Assembly (NCBI RefSeq): GCF_023822005.2
Contig: NZ_CP098806.1
Location: forward strand, 2,852,001-2,916,000
DNA: 64,000 nt
Reading direction: 5' to 3'
DNA from: Dyadobacter fanqingshengii
GTDB taxonomy: Bacteria > Bacteroidota > Bacteroidia > Cytophagales > Spirosomataceae
Each line of letters opens with the position of its first letter. Within the stretch, counting starts at the first letter, position 1. The position numbers and the translations under genes are program-made. Under the pieces are notes generated by a model. That model saw only the letters and a list, made by a program, of their open reading frames with translations. It made no database searches and was not told the origin of the DNA. This document shows positions 28,034 through 36,571 of this stretch, piece by piece.

Positions 28034-28638
28034 GATTTGTGAATTGAAGAAATAAAAATCTGCTCGATCGGCTCCCCGCTTTCCTGAATCGCATTCTCCT
28101 GAATTCTTAGTGTTTTCACCTTATACAGCACACTTGGCAGATATTTGGCGCCTACGACGGTCCAGAAATTATAAAGCTGCTCGAAGGAATAGCTATACAA
28201 TTCCACCACGATTTTGGTTAAATTGGTGTCAAATCCAGATAGTGCTGGGCTATTTTCCGGCGTAAAGACATTTTTACCTTGGAAAAACGCGATCGCGTAG
28301 CTCAGCTGCTTCAGGCCCTCCAAATAATCATCGGAGCTGTTACCTGCCAATTTGTTCTGAAAATTGGCTGTGATTAACACATACAAGTTGAGCTGAATCT
28401 CAGGGTTTCGCTTTTCGACTTTCCCCACAGCATTGATAAAGCGGCTTTGCTGGTCTTTATTCGTACGCTCCTCCTCGATATTTATGAGAGAAAGTCCTAG
28501 AGCCTGATCAGGAATGGCAATGCCTTGTTCATTAGTAACTCCGGATAGGAATATCCTCGTAGTGAGAGGATCTCCCACCTTCAACTTAATGAATGCATCG
28601 AGCTCCTGTGTCAAAAAATCCAAGGTAGAGTGAATCAT
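28030..28638 (-). CDS. eCIS tail terminator (Afp16/Pvc16-like, DUF4255)
   Basis: A 202-aa protein with the DUF4255/Pvc16 N-terminal signature: MIHSTLDFLTQELDAFIK, SLINIEEERTNK, LNLYVLITANF, YLEGLKQLSYAIAFFQGK, and the C-terminal EQLYNFWTVVGAKYLPSVLYKVK. Terminator proteins cap the distal end of sheath and tube and stop polymerisation. It is the first gene of the operon; the transcript probably starts in the AT-rich region just upstream. Confidence 0.9.
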   Translation of the reverse strand: MIHSTLDFLTQELDAFIKLKVGDPLTTRIFLSGVTNEQGIAIPDQALGLSLINIEEERTNKDQQSRFINAVGKVEKRNPEIQLNLYVLITANFQNKLAGNSSDDYLEGLKQLSYAIAFFQGKNVFTPENSPALSGFDTNLTKIVVELYSYSFEQLYNFWTVVGAKYLPSVLYKVKTLRIQENAIQESGEPIEQIFISSIHKS

Positions 28639-29082
28639 AGCGAGGCAAGTTTAACGGATCAGGTATCTGAGTAAATGGTGGAACGCCGAAAAATTAAAAT
28701 CTAAGACTTCCGTTGCTTTGACATTTCATTACTAATCACTAGAAATAAAATAACTGAATTTCGCAAGAAAAAAATCAGTAATTAAAAAAGTATAAGATTA
28801 TACTTCTAATTCAACTAAAAATCATTTCAGACAACTAACGCTATTCTAGCTAACGGTACCAATTTCGAAAAGCCAAGCCTTTGGATCCAATATTTCACTG
28901 AGAAATTTTTAAAAACACGATCTAAGCAAATACAATATTGTTATTTATATCAATTTCCATACTCTGATAATGCCTCAACAATCATATTTATGGAAGACAA
29001 ATTTCATGGTAATTCTTTCAGCGGGAAATAGGTTATTTTAATTCATACTTCTAGAATCGGCAACAGTTAGTTAACACAGAAA

Positions 29083-29118
29083 CCTTTATAATGTTTCTGA
29101 CGTAGAGCATTATAAAGG
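29083..29118. repeat. inverted repeat, 11-bp perfect arms
   Basis: Arms CCTTTATAATG (29083-29093) and CATTATAAAGG (29108-29118) are perfect complements around a 14-nt loop. It lies in the AT-rich gap upstream of the eCIS operon. It could be a hairpin in a long leader or terminator, or a dyad operator; too AT-rich for a strong terminator. Confidence 0.6.
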
Positions 29119-29187
29119 AATAAGACAGATTTCGCAGCATTCTATTTACCATATTTTAAATGTCAACGATATGCTGCTTCAATACAC

Positions 29188-29221
29188 AATCCTTTTAGTA
29201 ATGTTAAATACTAAAAGGATT
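29188..29221. repeat. inverted repeat, 13-bp perfect arms
   Basis: Arms AATCCTTTTAGTA (29188-29200) and TACTAAAAGGATT (29209-29221) are perfect complements around an 8-nt loop. It lies about 0.6 kb upstream of the first eCIS gene and 0.6 kb downstream of the cupin-fusion gene. It may be a terminator-like hairpin or a regulator-binding dyad. Confidence 0.6.
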
Positions 29222-29833
29222 TATATACAATAATAAGATATTATATAAAAAAATAAGCATATCCACAGCAATACTTAGTAAACGGTAAAATGGATTAGAA
29301 TTTCTTATTAATTATTGTTCTTTAAAAGTCTTTATAGGCTTGTAAATGCTATTTTGTCCCACCAATTGACTCTAATAAATCACTTGCATTTTTCTTTCGA
29401 TGTTGAGATAAATACCTTGCTCTAAATTTTCTTGGATGTGTTTGTACTATTTCCGATTTGGTATTTATATGGAAACTTGCTAAATACGTTTAATTTAGAA
29501 ACTCTGCCGATGTCAAAAACTAACATGTGGAAGATAGTCGATTTTAAAAGTAAACTCCGAAAACACTATATGTAACATTATTTATCATTAGATCCAAAGG
29601 GTTTGCCACGTGCTCTTCATGTCTCTTCAAATTAAAAAAAGGTAATAAAATCAGGAATTCTCTTTTCAAAAAATATAAAGAACGGCGAGACAGAAACTAA
29701 ATAAAATATCAGCTTCAGAAGTCAGGATTGAAATATAGGGCCATTTTGATATCGTTACTTATGCATCAATATCTATGAAAGAATCTAGGAAGTCAGCTTG
29801 TAAAGTCAGGCTTTGCCAACAAGCAGTCTCATA

Positions 29834-30985
29834 CTATTTTCTAAAACGCGCATCAGGTTCGATCGTCCGCCAATAGTCGTTGACCTTAATGGCTTCATCG
29901 CTGCCTGGCCAAGGCGGCATTGTTACGATTAATATTTTGAGCGAATCGGCTCCGGTATTGCGAAATTGAAATTTTGTATGAGTGGGTATAGTAAGGCTGG
30001 CTCCAGGTGAAATCCTGTTAACTGTGGCAACTTTGTTATGCTCACGCCAAATTTCCCCCTCTCCTTGCAGAATATACCATATCTCAACCACTGTTCTGTG
30101 CTGAACAGCGCTCGATACTCCCTTGGGGAGAAGAACGCAATGCGCCAAACTACCGCTGGCCATCGCCGATAATAATCTGATCTCAGAGCCGTCTGGTGCG
30201 AGATAGTCATAATTTGTTTTTAAGGAAATCGTTTTAACTGTATCCGCATCATACTTGGCAGTAAGGCTTGCATAGATCACGATGCAAACTATCAGGTAAA
30301 CCGCGGGGCCCACTGTTACCAGTATAATTTTTTGAGATTTGTTAAATTTTTTATCCACGTCGATCTCTTCCGGATTAACCTTGAGAGGTTTTTCGCTTCT
30401 CTTTTCCTTTGATCCAAACCTAATCCTATACGCTAAAAAAAAGGTTAAAAGTCCAGTTGATACCATGAATCCCACGGTGAGCGCTATTTCGAAATTAATT
30501 AACAAATAACTTCCGATACAATAATCAAAAATAAATAAGGGAGCGCAGACACCCAGCACATAAAACCACGAGAGGTTTGTAGTTATGGATCCCGTGTTAA
30601 CATTAGCAACCATAACATGACGTATGCGTGGTAGCCAAATATACCTTTCCTCTATTTTTAAACCTTCAGTGAAGGCCGCATTCAACAATCGCTGGTATAC
30701 GCATAGATCAATGATCCAAAGGAGCAGTATACCAACACTACCTGCGATGCCAATTCCCGCAGTATACAAAAGCCATGGTTCAATGCGATTGGCTAAAACA
30801 AAACCTATCCCACCAAAAACAGCTAGGAGCCAAGTTGATGCCATTGTTTTATAGGTTCCTGTCAATGTATTGAAGTGGCGTTCTTGCTCACCAATTTCTT
30901 TAATCAGTTCAACAATTCTGTTTGTATCATCAAGATCAACACAGGGTGGCTTGATTTGGTCGTGGTCCTGGACGACAGAAGTCAT
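29834..30985 (-). CDS. multi-pass membrane protein with C-terminal cupin domain
   Basis: A 383-aa protein. About 20 N-terminal polar residues and a helix (RIVELIKEIGEQERHFN) precede paired transmembrane segments near residues 50-95 and 145-190, and one near 220-245. The last ~120 residues are a cupin-like beta barrel (HCVLLPKGVSSAVQHRT, VEIWYILQGEGEIW, ISPGASLTIPTHTKFQFRN). The membrane part resembles SLATT-like two-helix modules in layout, but I do not recognise it firmly. Cupins bind small ligands, so this may be a membrane sensor or ligand-gated protein. It stands alone between gene-free regions. Confidence 0.7.
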   Translation of the reverse strand: MTSVVQDHDQIKPPCVDLDDTNRIVELIKEIGEQERHFNTLTGTYKTMASTWLLAVFGGIGFVLANRIEPWLLYTAGIGIAGSVGILLLWIIDLCVYQRLLNAAFTEGLKIEERYIWLPRIRHVMVANVNTGSITTNLSWFYVLGVCAPLFIFDYCIGSYLLINFEIALTVGFMVSTGLLTFFLAYRIRFGSKEKRSEKPLKVNPEEIDVDKKFNKSQKIILVTVGPAVYLIVCIVIYASLTAKYDADTVKTISLKTNYDYLAPDGSEIRLLSAMASGSLAHCVLLPKGVSSAVQHRTVVEIWYILQGEGEIWREHNKVATVNRISPGASLTIPTHTKFQFRNTGADSLKILIVTMPPWPGSDEAIKVNDYWRTIEPDARFRK

Positions 30986-32511
30986 ATATCAAATGTTAAG
31001 TTGAATCGAGTTATAAAATAATAAGCTTTTCGATGTTCATATAGATACTCACCATAACTTCCGATTATGTAAAATTTGAATCAAAGGTTTTAAATACTTC
31101 GGCTCAGCTACTAGTGGCTCCCTCTCACCATTTCCATTTGCTTTATGTCGAAATCCGCTTCCATGATAAGATTCTGGTGGCGTACATACTATTTAAGCCC
31201 TATTCTTTTAAATTGAAAAATTGGTCTTATGGTTACAGACTTATCTACACTCCTACTATCCCAATATTTAAGTTTCGATTCACATTGGCTAGAAGCCCCG
31301 TCTCGATTAGTTTAAAATTTGACTTTCCGAAAATTTCGAATTTCTAAATCAAAATGTTTTAATATGGAGCAGGCTACAGTTGAATATTGGTTTGAACTAC
31401 AAAGGGCTTGGATACGGCACTTTTACGATAAGAAAATTTGCTACAAGTGCATTGACATATGGCGTAATTCAATCACACACGGCCCGAACATTTTTACTAA
31501 TAATTCTACGATAAACCAAAATTACTTATAACATCCACAACAATTTGTAAGACTTGTTTTTTGGCTTTAATTCCTGAATTATGACATGTAACGGTGACCA
31601 CCTATTTGTTCTACATTTGAGGCAATCTATTTGGTAACAATCTATTGGCGAAGGCTCCGCAAGAAATTGTTCCACTCAAGTTCTAATTTGGCAACGAAGT
31701 GGGCATGTCGTTGAATTTGACATTGATGTCAACAATAATTTCTGAATGAATTTTCCAATTCTATTTGAAATCAGTAAACAAACTATTCAACCACTCAAGA
31801 GTAGTAAAAAAAACACTACAAACAATAATGAACTGAATATCTCTAGTTTACGGCAACAAATTAAACCAATGATCAATTTGATGAGTAATCTATTCTGACA
31901 ATTTATGCCGAAAATATTCAGATACGAAGAGCTGAAGAAAATAGGAGCCGAAGAAATATTGAGTCCTCTCTGGAGGCAATATAGTAAAATTCCTCTTGCA
32001 TTGTTCGGTTGGAACCGCTCACAAATACTATTGTTCGGCGAACTTTTTGCCCTAGTCTTGGTATGATGGATGTCCTCGATTTTCGGATACAGCCAACAAT
32101 CATGTTGCACACTTACGCCGCAATATCCCGTACCACGTATAAGTATCCCGGAACGACAGACAGTTCTTCACTAAAAATAAATTTTCTTTTGATCTCTTAC
32201 TCAGAAGCCTTTCCAAACAGACCAAATGAAAACAAAATATAGGTAAAGCTTGATGTTATTGACAGATTTACCCAGCGGTATTCTCATTTCTTTACTGAGT
32301 CGCAAATTTGGGAAAGTTTACATACCTACCCCACCAACACTAATCGGAAGTGTGGAAGCTACCGAATCTGGTAAAAAGCATTTAACACGATTGTTCCGGC
32401 ATTATTAAGATATTCCTGTTTGAAGCTTTGTTCCGCAAAATAAGTTTTTAGCTCCATTGTGCTAAAAATCAGTAAATTACGAGATACCTCCAATTCGATT
32501 TACAACGACTA
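30986..32511. other. long AT-rich gene-free region
   Basis: About 1.5 kb with only short, unconvincing open frames on both strands and no recognisable protein similarity, RNA gene or strong repeat. It probably contains decayed sequence plus the promoter of the membrane-protein gene that starts at 32512. Confidence 0.45.
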
Positions 32512-33201
32512 ATGGAAGATAAAACTGACAAAAGCAATTCGGGGCGCGAGCAGTTGGCAAAAGACCTCTTTTCCTGGCAGAACCGACTAATGCCGTGGAT
32601 GATTCTCCTACCCAGCTTGCTGATTCTGATTTTTGTTTATTTGTCAACGGTTCAACTAAATAATTTCAGCAAGGAGATCAACAATTACAAATCTTCCGAA
32701 CTGGACAAGGTTTTCGTCAATAAAAGCGATAGTTCTCTGCATCGTTTAGTTACAGAATCGCCTGAACTATCGAAGCTTTACTTATTGGCAAAAATGGAGG
32801 AACAGCTAATGAATAAACGGTATTCTCAGGGTGGGGTACTCCTGATCTCCCGACTTTATACCAAATACCTCGGGTTCTTCACTGGGATGATACTTGCCAT
32901 CGTCGGGGCCGTCTTTATCATTTCCAAACTCAGTGAAGAACAGTCTTCACTGACGGCATCAGGTACCAATGCCAGCCTTTCACTGGTATCCACTTCTCCT
33001 GGTATCATATTCGCCGTACTCGGCACAGTGCTCATGCTTTCCACAATTTTGTCGCAAACCGAAATCCAGATTACCGACGCCGCAACGTATTTGAACGGCC
33101 CTGCAACCACGCCAATCAATATAAATGTAAAGCCTAACACGCCGGCTGACACAACGAACATGGATAGCCTGATGAAATATTCAACACCGGAAAACCCTTA
33201 G
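32512..33201 (+). CDS. two-transmembrane protein, unknown function
   Basis: A 229-aa protein. Transmembrane segments are near residues 25-45 (MPWMILLPSLLILIFVYLS) and 122-142 (FFTGMILAIVGAVFIISKL), with a third hydrophobic stretch near 165-185. The long loop between the first two likely faces the periplasm. The C-terminus is polar (NVKPNTPADTTNMD). It is followed 8 nt later by a secreted metallopeptidase-like gene on the same strand, so the two are probably co-transcribed. Family not recognised. Confidence 0.75.
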   Translation: MEDKTDKSNSGREQLAKDLFSWQNRLMPWMILLPSLLILIFVYLSTVQLNNFSKEINNYKSSELDKVFVNKSDSSLHRLVTESPELSKLYLLAKMEEQLMNKRYSQGGVLLISRLYTKYLGFFTGMILAIVGAVFIISKLSEEQSSLTASGTNASLSLVSTSPGIIFAVLGTVLMLSTILSQTEIQITDAATYLNGPATTPININVKPNTPADTTNMDSLMKYSTPENP

Positions 33202-33209
33202 CAATTACC

Positions 33210-34964
33210 ATGAGAATGTTACTTTTCATTTTTCTGGCTCACTCGGCTACCGCATTTGCCCAGAATACAAATGATTGGAGAAGGTATGACGATCTACTCC
33301 GGCAGGGAAAGTTTGACAGGGTTTATGCGGAATGTAAAGCAAACCTGAATGAACCTTACGGAAAGACATCTTACCTGAATCATTATTATATCGGTCAAAG
33401 TCTGTGCGGCAAGGGTTACGTTAAGCAAGGCATAGTTTGGTATCAGTATATCAGACAGAAATTTCCTATTGACAGGAATTTCGCGTTTCAACTCACGCAA
33501 TCGATTAGCAAATGCGGCAGTAACCTGACGGCTCCTGCGGGCACCACGGTGACTGTTATTATTAACAATTCTGTAACGCCCTCCGGAGTTACCGGCGGTG
33601 TCAGGGGCAAGAGTGGATTTCAAATGGATTGCGACAAGGACACCTTTGAAAACTATGAAAAATTGAGGACAAACGACACCTTATCGCGAAGGGTTTTCCC
33701 AAAAACCAAAAGAGCAGAAGCACTTGCCAGTCTTCGTCGATTTTTGCCCGACAATCTTTATAAAATTGACACAGCGGGCAGATTTATGCTCGTCTATTCG
33801 CATTCAACGGAAGGCAGCGCAAAAGTGCAGGAGGTTGCAGCAAGCCTCGAAAGCGCTTATCATTTTTTTGTAAAAAAATACAGATTAAAAGACATCGATA
33901 AACTATTTACTGTCTACCTGGTTGACGACAAATACTCTTTGGGAAAACTCGCAAAAAGGGTTCATGACATTACCATTGCGAGAGGGAACATTGGATATTC
34001 TTCATTAAATGACCTGAGTTTGCTAGGAATTGCCAACACCAAGGAAGCCGGGACAATGGTTCATGAACTATTTCATCTGATGATACGATCGGACATTGGC
34101 GACATTTCACCTTGGCTCGACGAAGGCATTGCTTGCATGTACTCCGTCTATGATCGAAATGGCAACGATTTGATGGGTTCCTACAACACATGGCGTGTCA
34201 CACATTTCAGGATGCTGATCAATCTGACGTCCCAGGGGAAGATACACGTTCCATCGTTGGACCAGCTAGTGAACTACACTTGGAACGAGTATCAAGGTGA
34301 AACGTACAATAGTTTTTGCGATGCGTCTGTCAACTATGCGCTGTCCAATTTTTTCGCTCTGTACTTACAATATAAAAATCGGGATAACGATGTTATCCAG
34401 GCGTTTAAAAACAGGCATTCTTCGAGCAAAGACACGCTTTCACCAGGACCAACAGATATTGCACTCCTTGAAGATGTCTTTGGCATGCCGATGAATAGGA
34501 TAACAGATGATTTTTATCAATTCTTGGAAAGACGCTACAAAATCAACATGGCAGACCTACTGAAAAAGCGGCCAACCTATGCTAATTCCGACTTGCCGGC
34601 CCGCTTTCAAACTCTGCTTGACTCTGTGGAGGTTGAACTGGCTTTCCTCTCTAAATCTCGCAACACCACTGCGACAAAGGAGTTGAAAGCGCTGACGGAG
34701 GAAAAGACGCTGCTGTTCAGGGCAGTTGCAAGCAGGCAGCGGCAGCTTACCGAACACCGGGAAGAAGTAATCGGGCTGTTGTCCCAAAGCAGCTCCTCCG
34801 AAAACAGGTCCAGTGACTACAGGAAGGAGTATGAAGAACAATCGATATCACTTGCGCAAGAAGAAAAGGAGTACGAATTCTTTTTGACCAAAGCAGAAAA
34901 GCAGTCTATCGAATTGATAGCCAAGCTGAAAAGTAAACGCCAATCTTACCTAGGGCAACCATAA
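33210..34964 (+). CDS. exported HExxH metallopeptidase-like protein
   Basis: A 584-aa protein with a signal peptide (MRMLLFIFLAHSATAFAQ). TPR-like helices lie at about 25-100 (YDDLLRQGKFDRVYAECK). A gluzincin-like zinc peptidase core has TMVHELFHLM with HELFH at 285-289 and a likely third ligand Glu305 in SPWLDEGIACMY. This arrangement matches the Peptidase_MA-like group. The last ~110 residues are a charged coiled coil. Likely acts in the periplasm or on the surface; substrate unknown. It follows a membrane-protein gene by 8 nt. Confidence 0.78.
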   Translation: MRMLLFIFLAHSATAFAQNTNDWRRYDDLLRQGKFDRVYAECKANLNEPYGKTSYLNHYYIGQSLCGKGYVKQGIVWYQYIRQKFPIDRNFAFQLTQSISKCGSNLTAPAGTTVTVIINNSVTPSGVTGGVRGKSGFQMDCDKDTFENYEKLRTNDTLSRRVFPKTKRAEALASLRRFLPDNLYKIDTAGRFMLVYSHSTEGSAKVQEVAASLESAYHFFVKKYRLKDIDKLFTVYLVDDKYSLGKLAKRVHDITIARGNIGYSSLNDLSLLGIANTKEAGTMVHELFHLMIRSDIGDISPWLDEGIACMYSVYDRNGNDLMGSYNTWRVTHFRMLINLTSQGKIHVPSLDQLVNYTWNEYQGETYNSFCDASVNYALSNFFALYLQYKNRDNDVIQAFKNRHSSSKDTLSPGPTDIALLEDVFGMPMNRITDDFYQFLERRYKINMADLLKKRPTYANSDLPARFQTLLDSVEVELAFLSKSRNTTATKELKALTEEKTLLFRAVASRQRQLTEHREEVIGLLSQSSSSENRSSDYRKEYEEQSISLAQEEKEYEFFLTKAEKQSIELIAKLKSKRQSYLGQP

Positions 34965-35044
34965 CAAACTATTGGCAACTCTTCCGTCTAACCTACAATT
35001 GGAAGGTCAGATCGTCTCTGCCGAAATATCAATTGCGGGATTCT
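34965..35044. other. junction sequence between peptidase gene and IS66 remnant
   Basis: A short stretch after the peptidase stop codon. Similarity to the IS66 transposase on the minus strand fades out here; nothing else is seen. Confidence 0.4.
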
Positions 35045-35710
35045 TCGCTATCCTCTACTTGCATATCCATATTTAGCCTTGATGGATACCATTTTTATGG
35101 TCTCTATCAAGTACTTTCAGCGGGAACTCATCGGCTTGTAAATATTTCTGAACGAGAACCAGCAGTTTTAAGAGCTCCCGTAATGGGGAAAGATGTTACC
35201 AGCCTTTCATGATCCAATCAGAGGCTGTGGAAGCAGGAACATTTATTCCTAACCGTCTGTGTCGATCTGCCGGTGCAGGGGAAGGCTAAAAACATACTTG
35301 TCTACAACGATTTGGGAGATGACTGCTTCGGATGGGATGCTCTTTTCGATTACACGATCTGGATGTAACCCGGTTATAATGCCCTCGACAATGGCACGAG
35401 CATATCTATAAAGGATATAACCCTTCACAAAAACTCTGCTGGGACCACGTCTACGACCTCTGTGATCTCTTCTTCGATTAAAATGCAGCCGGTAACATCC
35501 TTAATAGTTTCAATAATGATAATCTCTCCGCGCAGGTTCTCAGGAAGTATCATTCTCCCGGTGCCCTTTTCACGTTTTTTGCAAAAGCTTTTTCTTTGGT
35601 AACATCAGCTGCCTGCTCTGATAGCTCTTCTTGTTGCTGCTGGGCATTTCCCAGTTCAAACAGATCAATGTTCAAACAGATCAATCTGGTTTACATCTGT
35701 GTGTATGAGC
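35045..35710 (-). pseudogene. IS66-family transposase (TnpC), N-terminal half, frameshifted remnant
   Basis: Read on the minus strand in shifting frames, the region spells the N-terminal to middle part of an IS66 transposase: QIDLFELG, then PENLRGEIIII, CILIEEEITEVVDVVPAEF, SQIVVDKYVFSLPLHRQID, PASTASDWIMKGW, LKLLVLVQKYLQADEFPLKVLD and finally HKNGIHQG with IWIC. Several frameshifts and stops break it. Homology ends at the codon where the other IS66 remnant at about 51870 begins, although that one is on the opposite strand. Confidence 0.8.
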
Positions 35711-35802
35711 TCCTGCCAGAAATTTAGACTGTTGAAAGTAGAATTTCCGGTGTTTCTTTGCCAAGTCCCTCGTGTAGGTTTCGAAAACAAGACTCACTAC
35801 TT

Positions 35803-36020
35803 AAAACACTAAGCTTTTTTCCATGGTGCAGCAACATATCCAGGAAAATGCTCACCGAATTGCTCACCAACACTAGCTTATTTTTAGGATGACTCCTCAA
35901 CACTTACACTGACAATCAACTAGTTAAATGCCGTAAAACAGAAATAGCGGAGGAAACACCTCCGCTGTAACTGATTGAATATTAATAACTTATATATCCC
36001 GCAGAGAGATTGAGAATGCC
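35803..36020 (+). repeat. left copy of ~210-bp imperfect direct repeat
   Basis: Matches 51393-51610 in the same orientation with substitutions and small indels. Shared blocks include the AGCTTTTTTCC area, CAGGAAAATGCTCACCGAA, ACTGACAATCAACTAGTTAA, a hairpin AGCGGAGG-AAACA-CCTCCGCT and a CTGATTGAATATTA-like stretch. The left copy lies between the IS66 remnant and the 3' end of the Rrf2 gene. It may be an ancient attachment-site or insertion boundary, since the two copies flank the stress-gene segment. Confidence 0.75.
35946..35966. terminator. hairpin in left repeat, probable terminator of the Rrf2 gene
   Basis: Perfect 8-bp arms AGCGGAGG and CCTCCGCT around an AAACA loop, 64 nt beyond the stop codon of the minus-strand Rrf2 gene. 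The U-tract is weak, so termination is likely but not certain. The same hairpin is at 51537-51557 in the right repeat. Confidence 0.5.
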
Positions 36021-36029
36021 CTAATTAAG

Positions 36030-36467
36030 CTATTTCTTCAAGGAAAGCATGCCTGCCAGTAGTTCCTGATTAAACGCTCCTATGTTTGTGGTATAAAGCA
36101 GATCCTTAATTTGGTCGCGGATTGCCTTGAACTGGTCATGGAGTGGGCATGGGTTGATTTCTGAACATTGCTTTAAGCCCAATGCGCAGCCATAAAAAAG
36201 TCCATTCCCGTCCACCGCTTCTACAATGTCGCTGATGGGCTTCGATAGAGCATTATTTTCAATGTAAAAACCGCCATTAGGTCCCTTTGCTGAACTGATG
36301 ATGCCTTTCCTGCTTAAATCCTGCAAGATTTTAGCCAGATACAGTTCGGGAGAATCTATCCCCGCTGCAATGTCTTTAATCCCTACCCTCTTGTCCAAAG
36401 CAGATTTGTGTGCGATATAAAGCACCGCCCTGATTGCATACTCGCACGTTTTTGAAAATATCGCCAT
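36030..36467 (-). CDS. Rrf2-family Fe-S transcriptional regulator (NsrR-like)
   Basis: A 145-aa Rrf2 regulator: MAIFSKTCEYAIRAVLYIAHK and the winged helix (IKDIAAGIDSPELYLAKILQDLSRKGII, GPNGGFYIE). Three cysteines in GCALGLKQCSEINPCPLH have the spacing used to hold an Fe-S cluster. It is divergently transcribed from a flavohaemoglobin gene, with two inverted 19-bp sites between them. This strongly suggests an NO-responsive repressor that controls hmp and perhaps itself. The NO assignment is inference from context and cysteine pattern. Confidence 0.9.
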   Translation of the reverse strand: MAIFSKTCEYAIRAVLYIAHKSALDKRVGIKDIAAGIDSPELYLAKILQDLSRKGIISSAKGPNGGFYIENNALSKPISDIVEAVDGNGLFYGCALGLKQCSEINPCPLHDQFKAIRDQIKDLLYTTNIGAFNQELLAGMLSLKK

Positions 36468-36495
36468 CGTTGTAAGTCCAAATTTAAAAATAATA

Positions 36496-36514
36496 AAAGA
36501 TATTCTTGTCCTTT
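36496..36514. promoter_or_regulatory. operator-like site 1 between Rrf2 gene and hmp
   Basis: AAAGATATTCTTGTCCTTT matches the reverse complement of the site at 36539-36557 at 14 of 19 positions. The pair lies in the divergent promoter region, closer to the regulator gene. Probable Rrf2 binding site; not experimentally known to me. Confidence 0.6.
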
Positions 36515-36538
36515 AACGTTTTTAATTTAATTTTGGAT

Positions 36539-36557
36539 AAAGGACAAAAAGGTATTT
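36539..36557. promoter_or_regulatory. operator-like site 2 between Rrf2 gene and hmp
   Basis: AAAGGACAAAAAGGTATTT is an inverted copy of site 1 and lies 14 nt upstream of the hmp start codon, where a bound repressor would block transcription or translation initiation. Confidence 0.6.
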
Positions 36558-36571
36558 ATATATTTATTGAC

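Larger units (their letters stand above)
28639..29833. other. AT-rich gene-free region upstream of the eCIS operon, with hairpins
   Basis: About 1.2 kb of strongly AT-rich sequence without a plausible gene. It lies upstream of the first eCIS gene (minus strand) and downstream of the cupin-fusion gene, so it should hold the eCIS promoter; no promoter motif is clear enough to call. Two strong inverted repeats are listed separately (29083-29118 and 29188-29221). Confidence 0.6.

Noticed and set aside
31319..31531. 70-codon plus-strand open frame in the same gap
   Set aside because: No domain, signal or good ribosome-binding region; isolated in AT-rich sequence.
31787..32110. 107-codon open frame on the minus strand in the long gap
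   Set aside because: Low-complexity tail, no recognisable motif, no suitable start context, and an overlapping frame of similar quality; probably chance.
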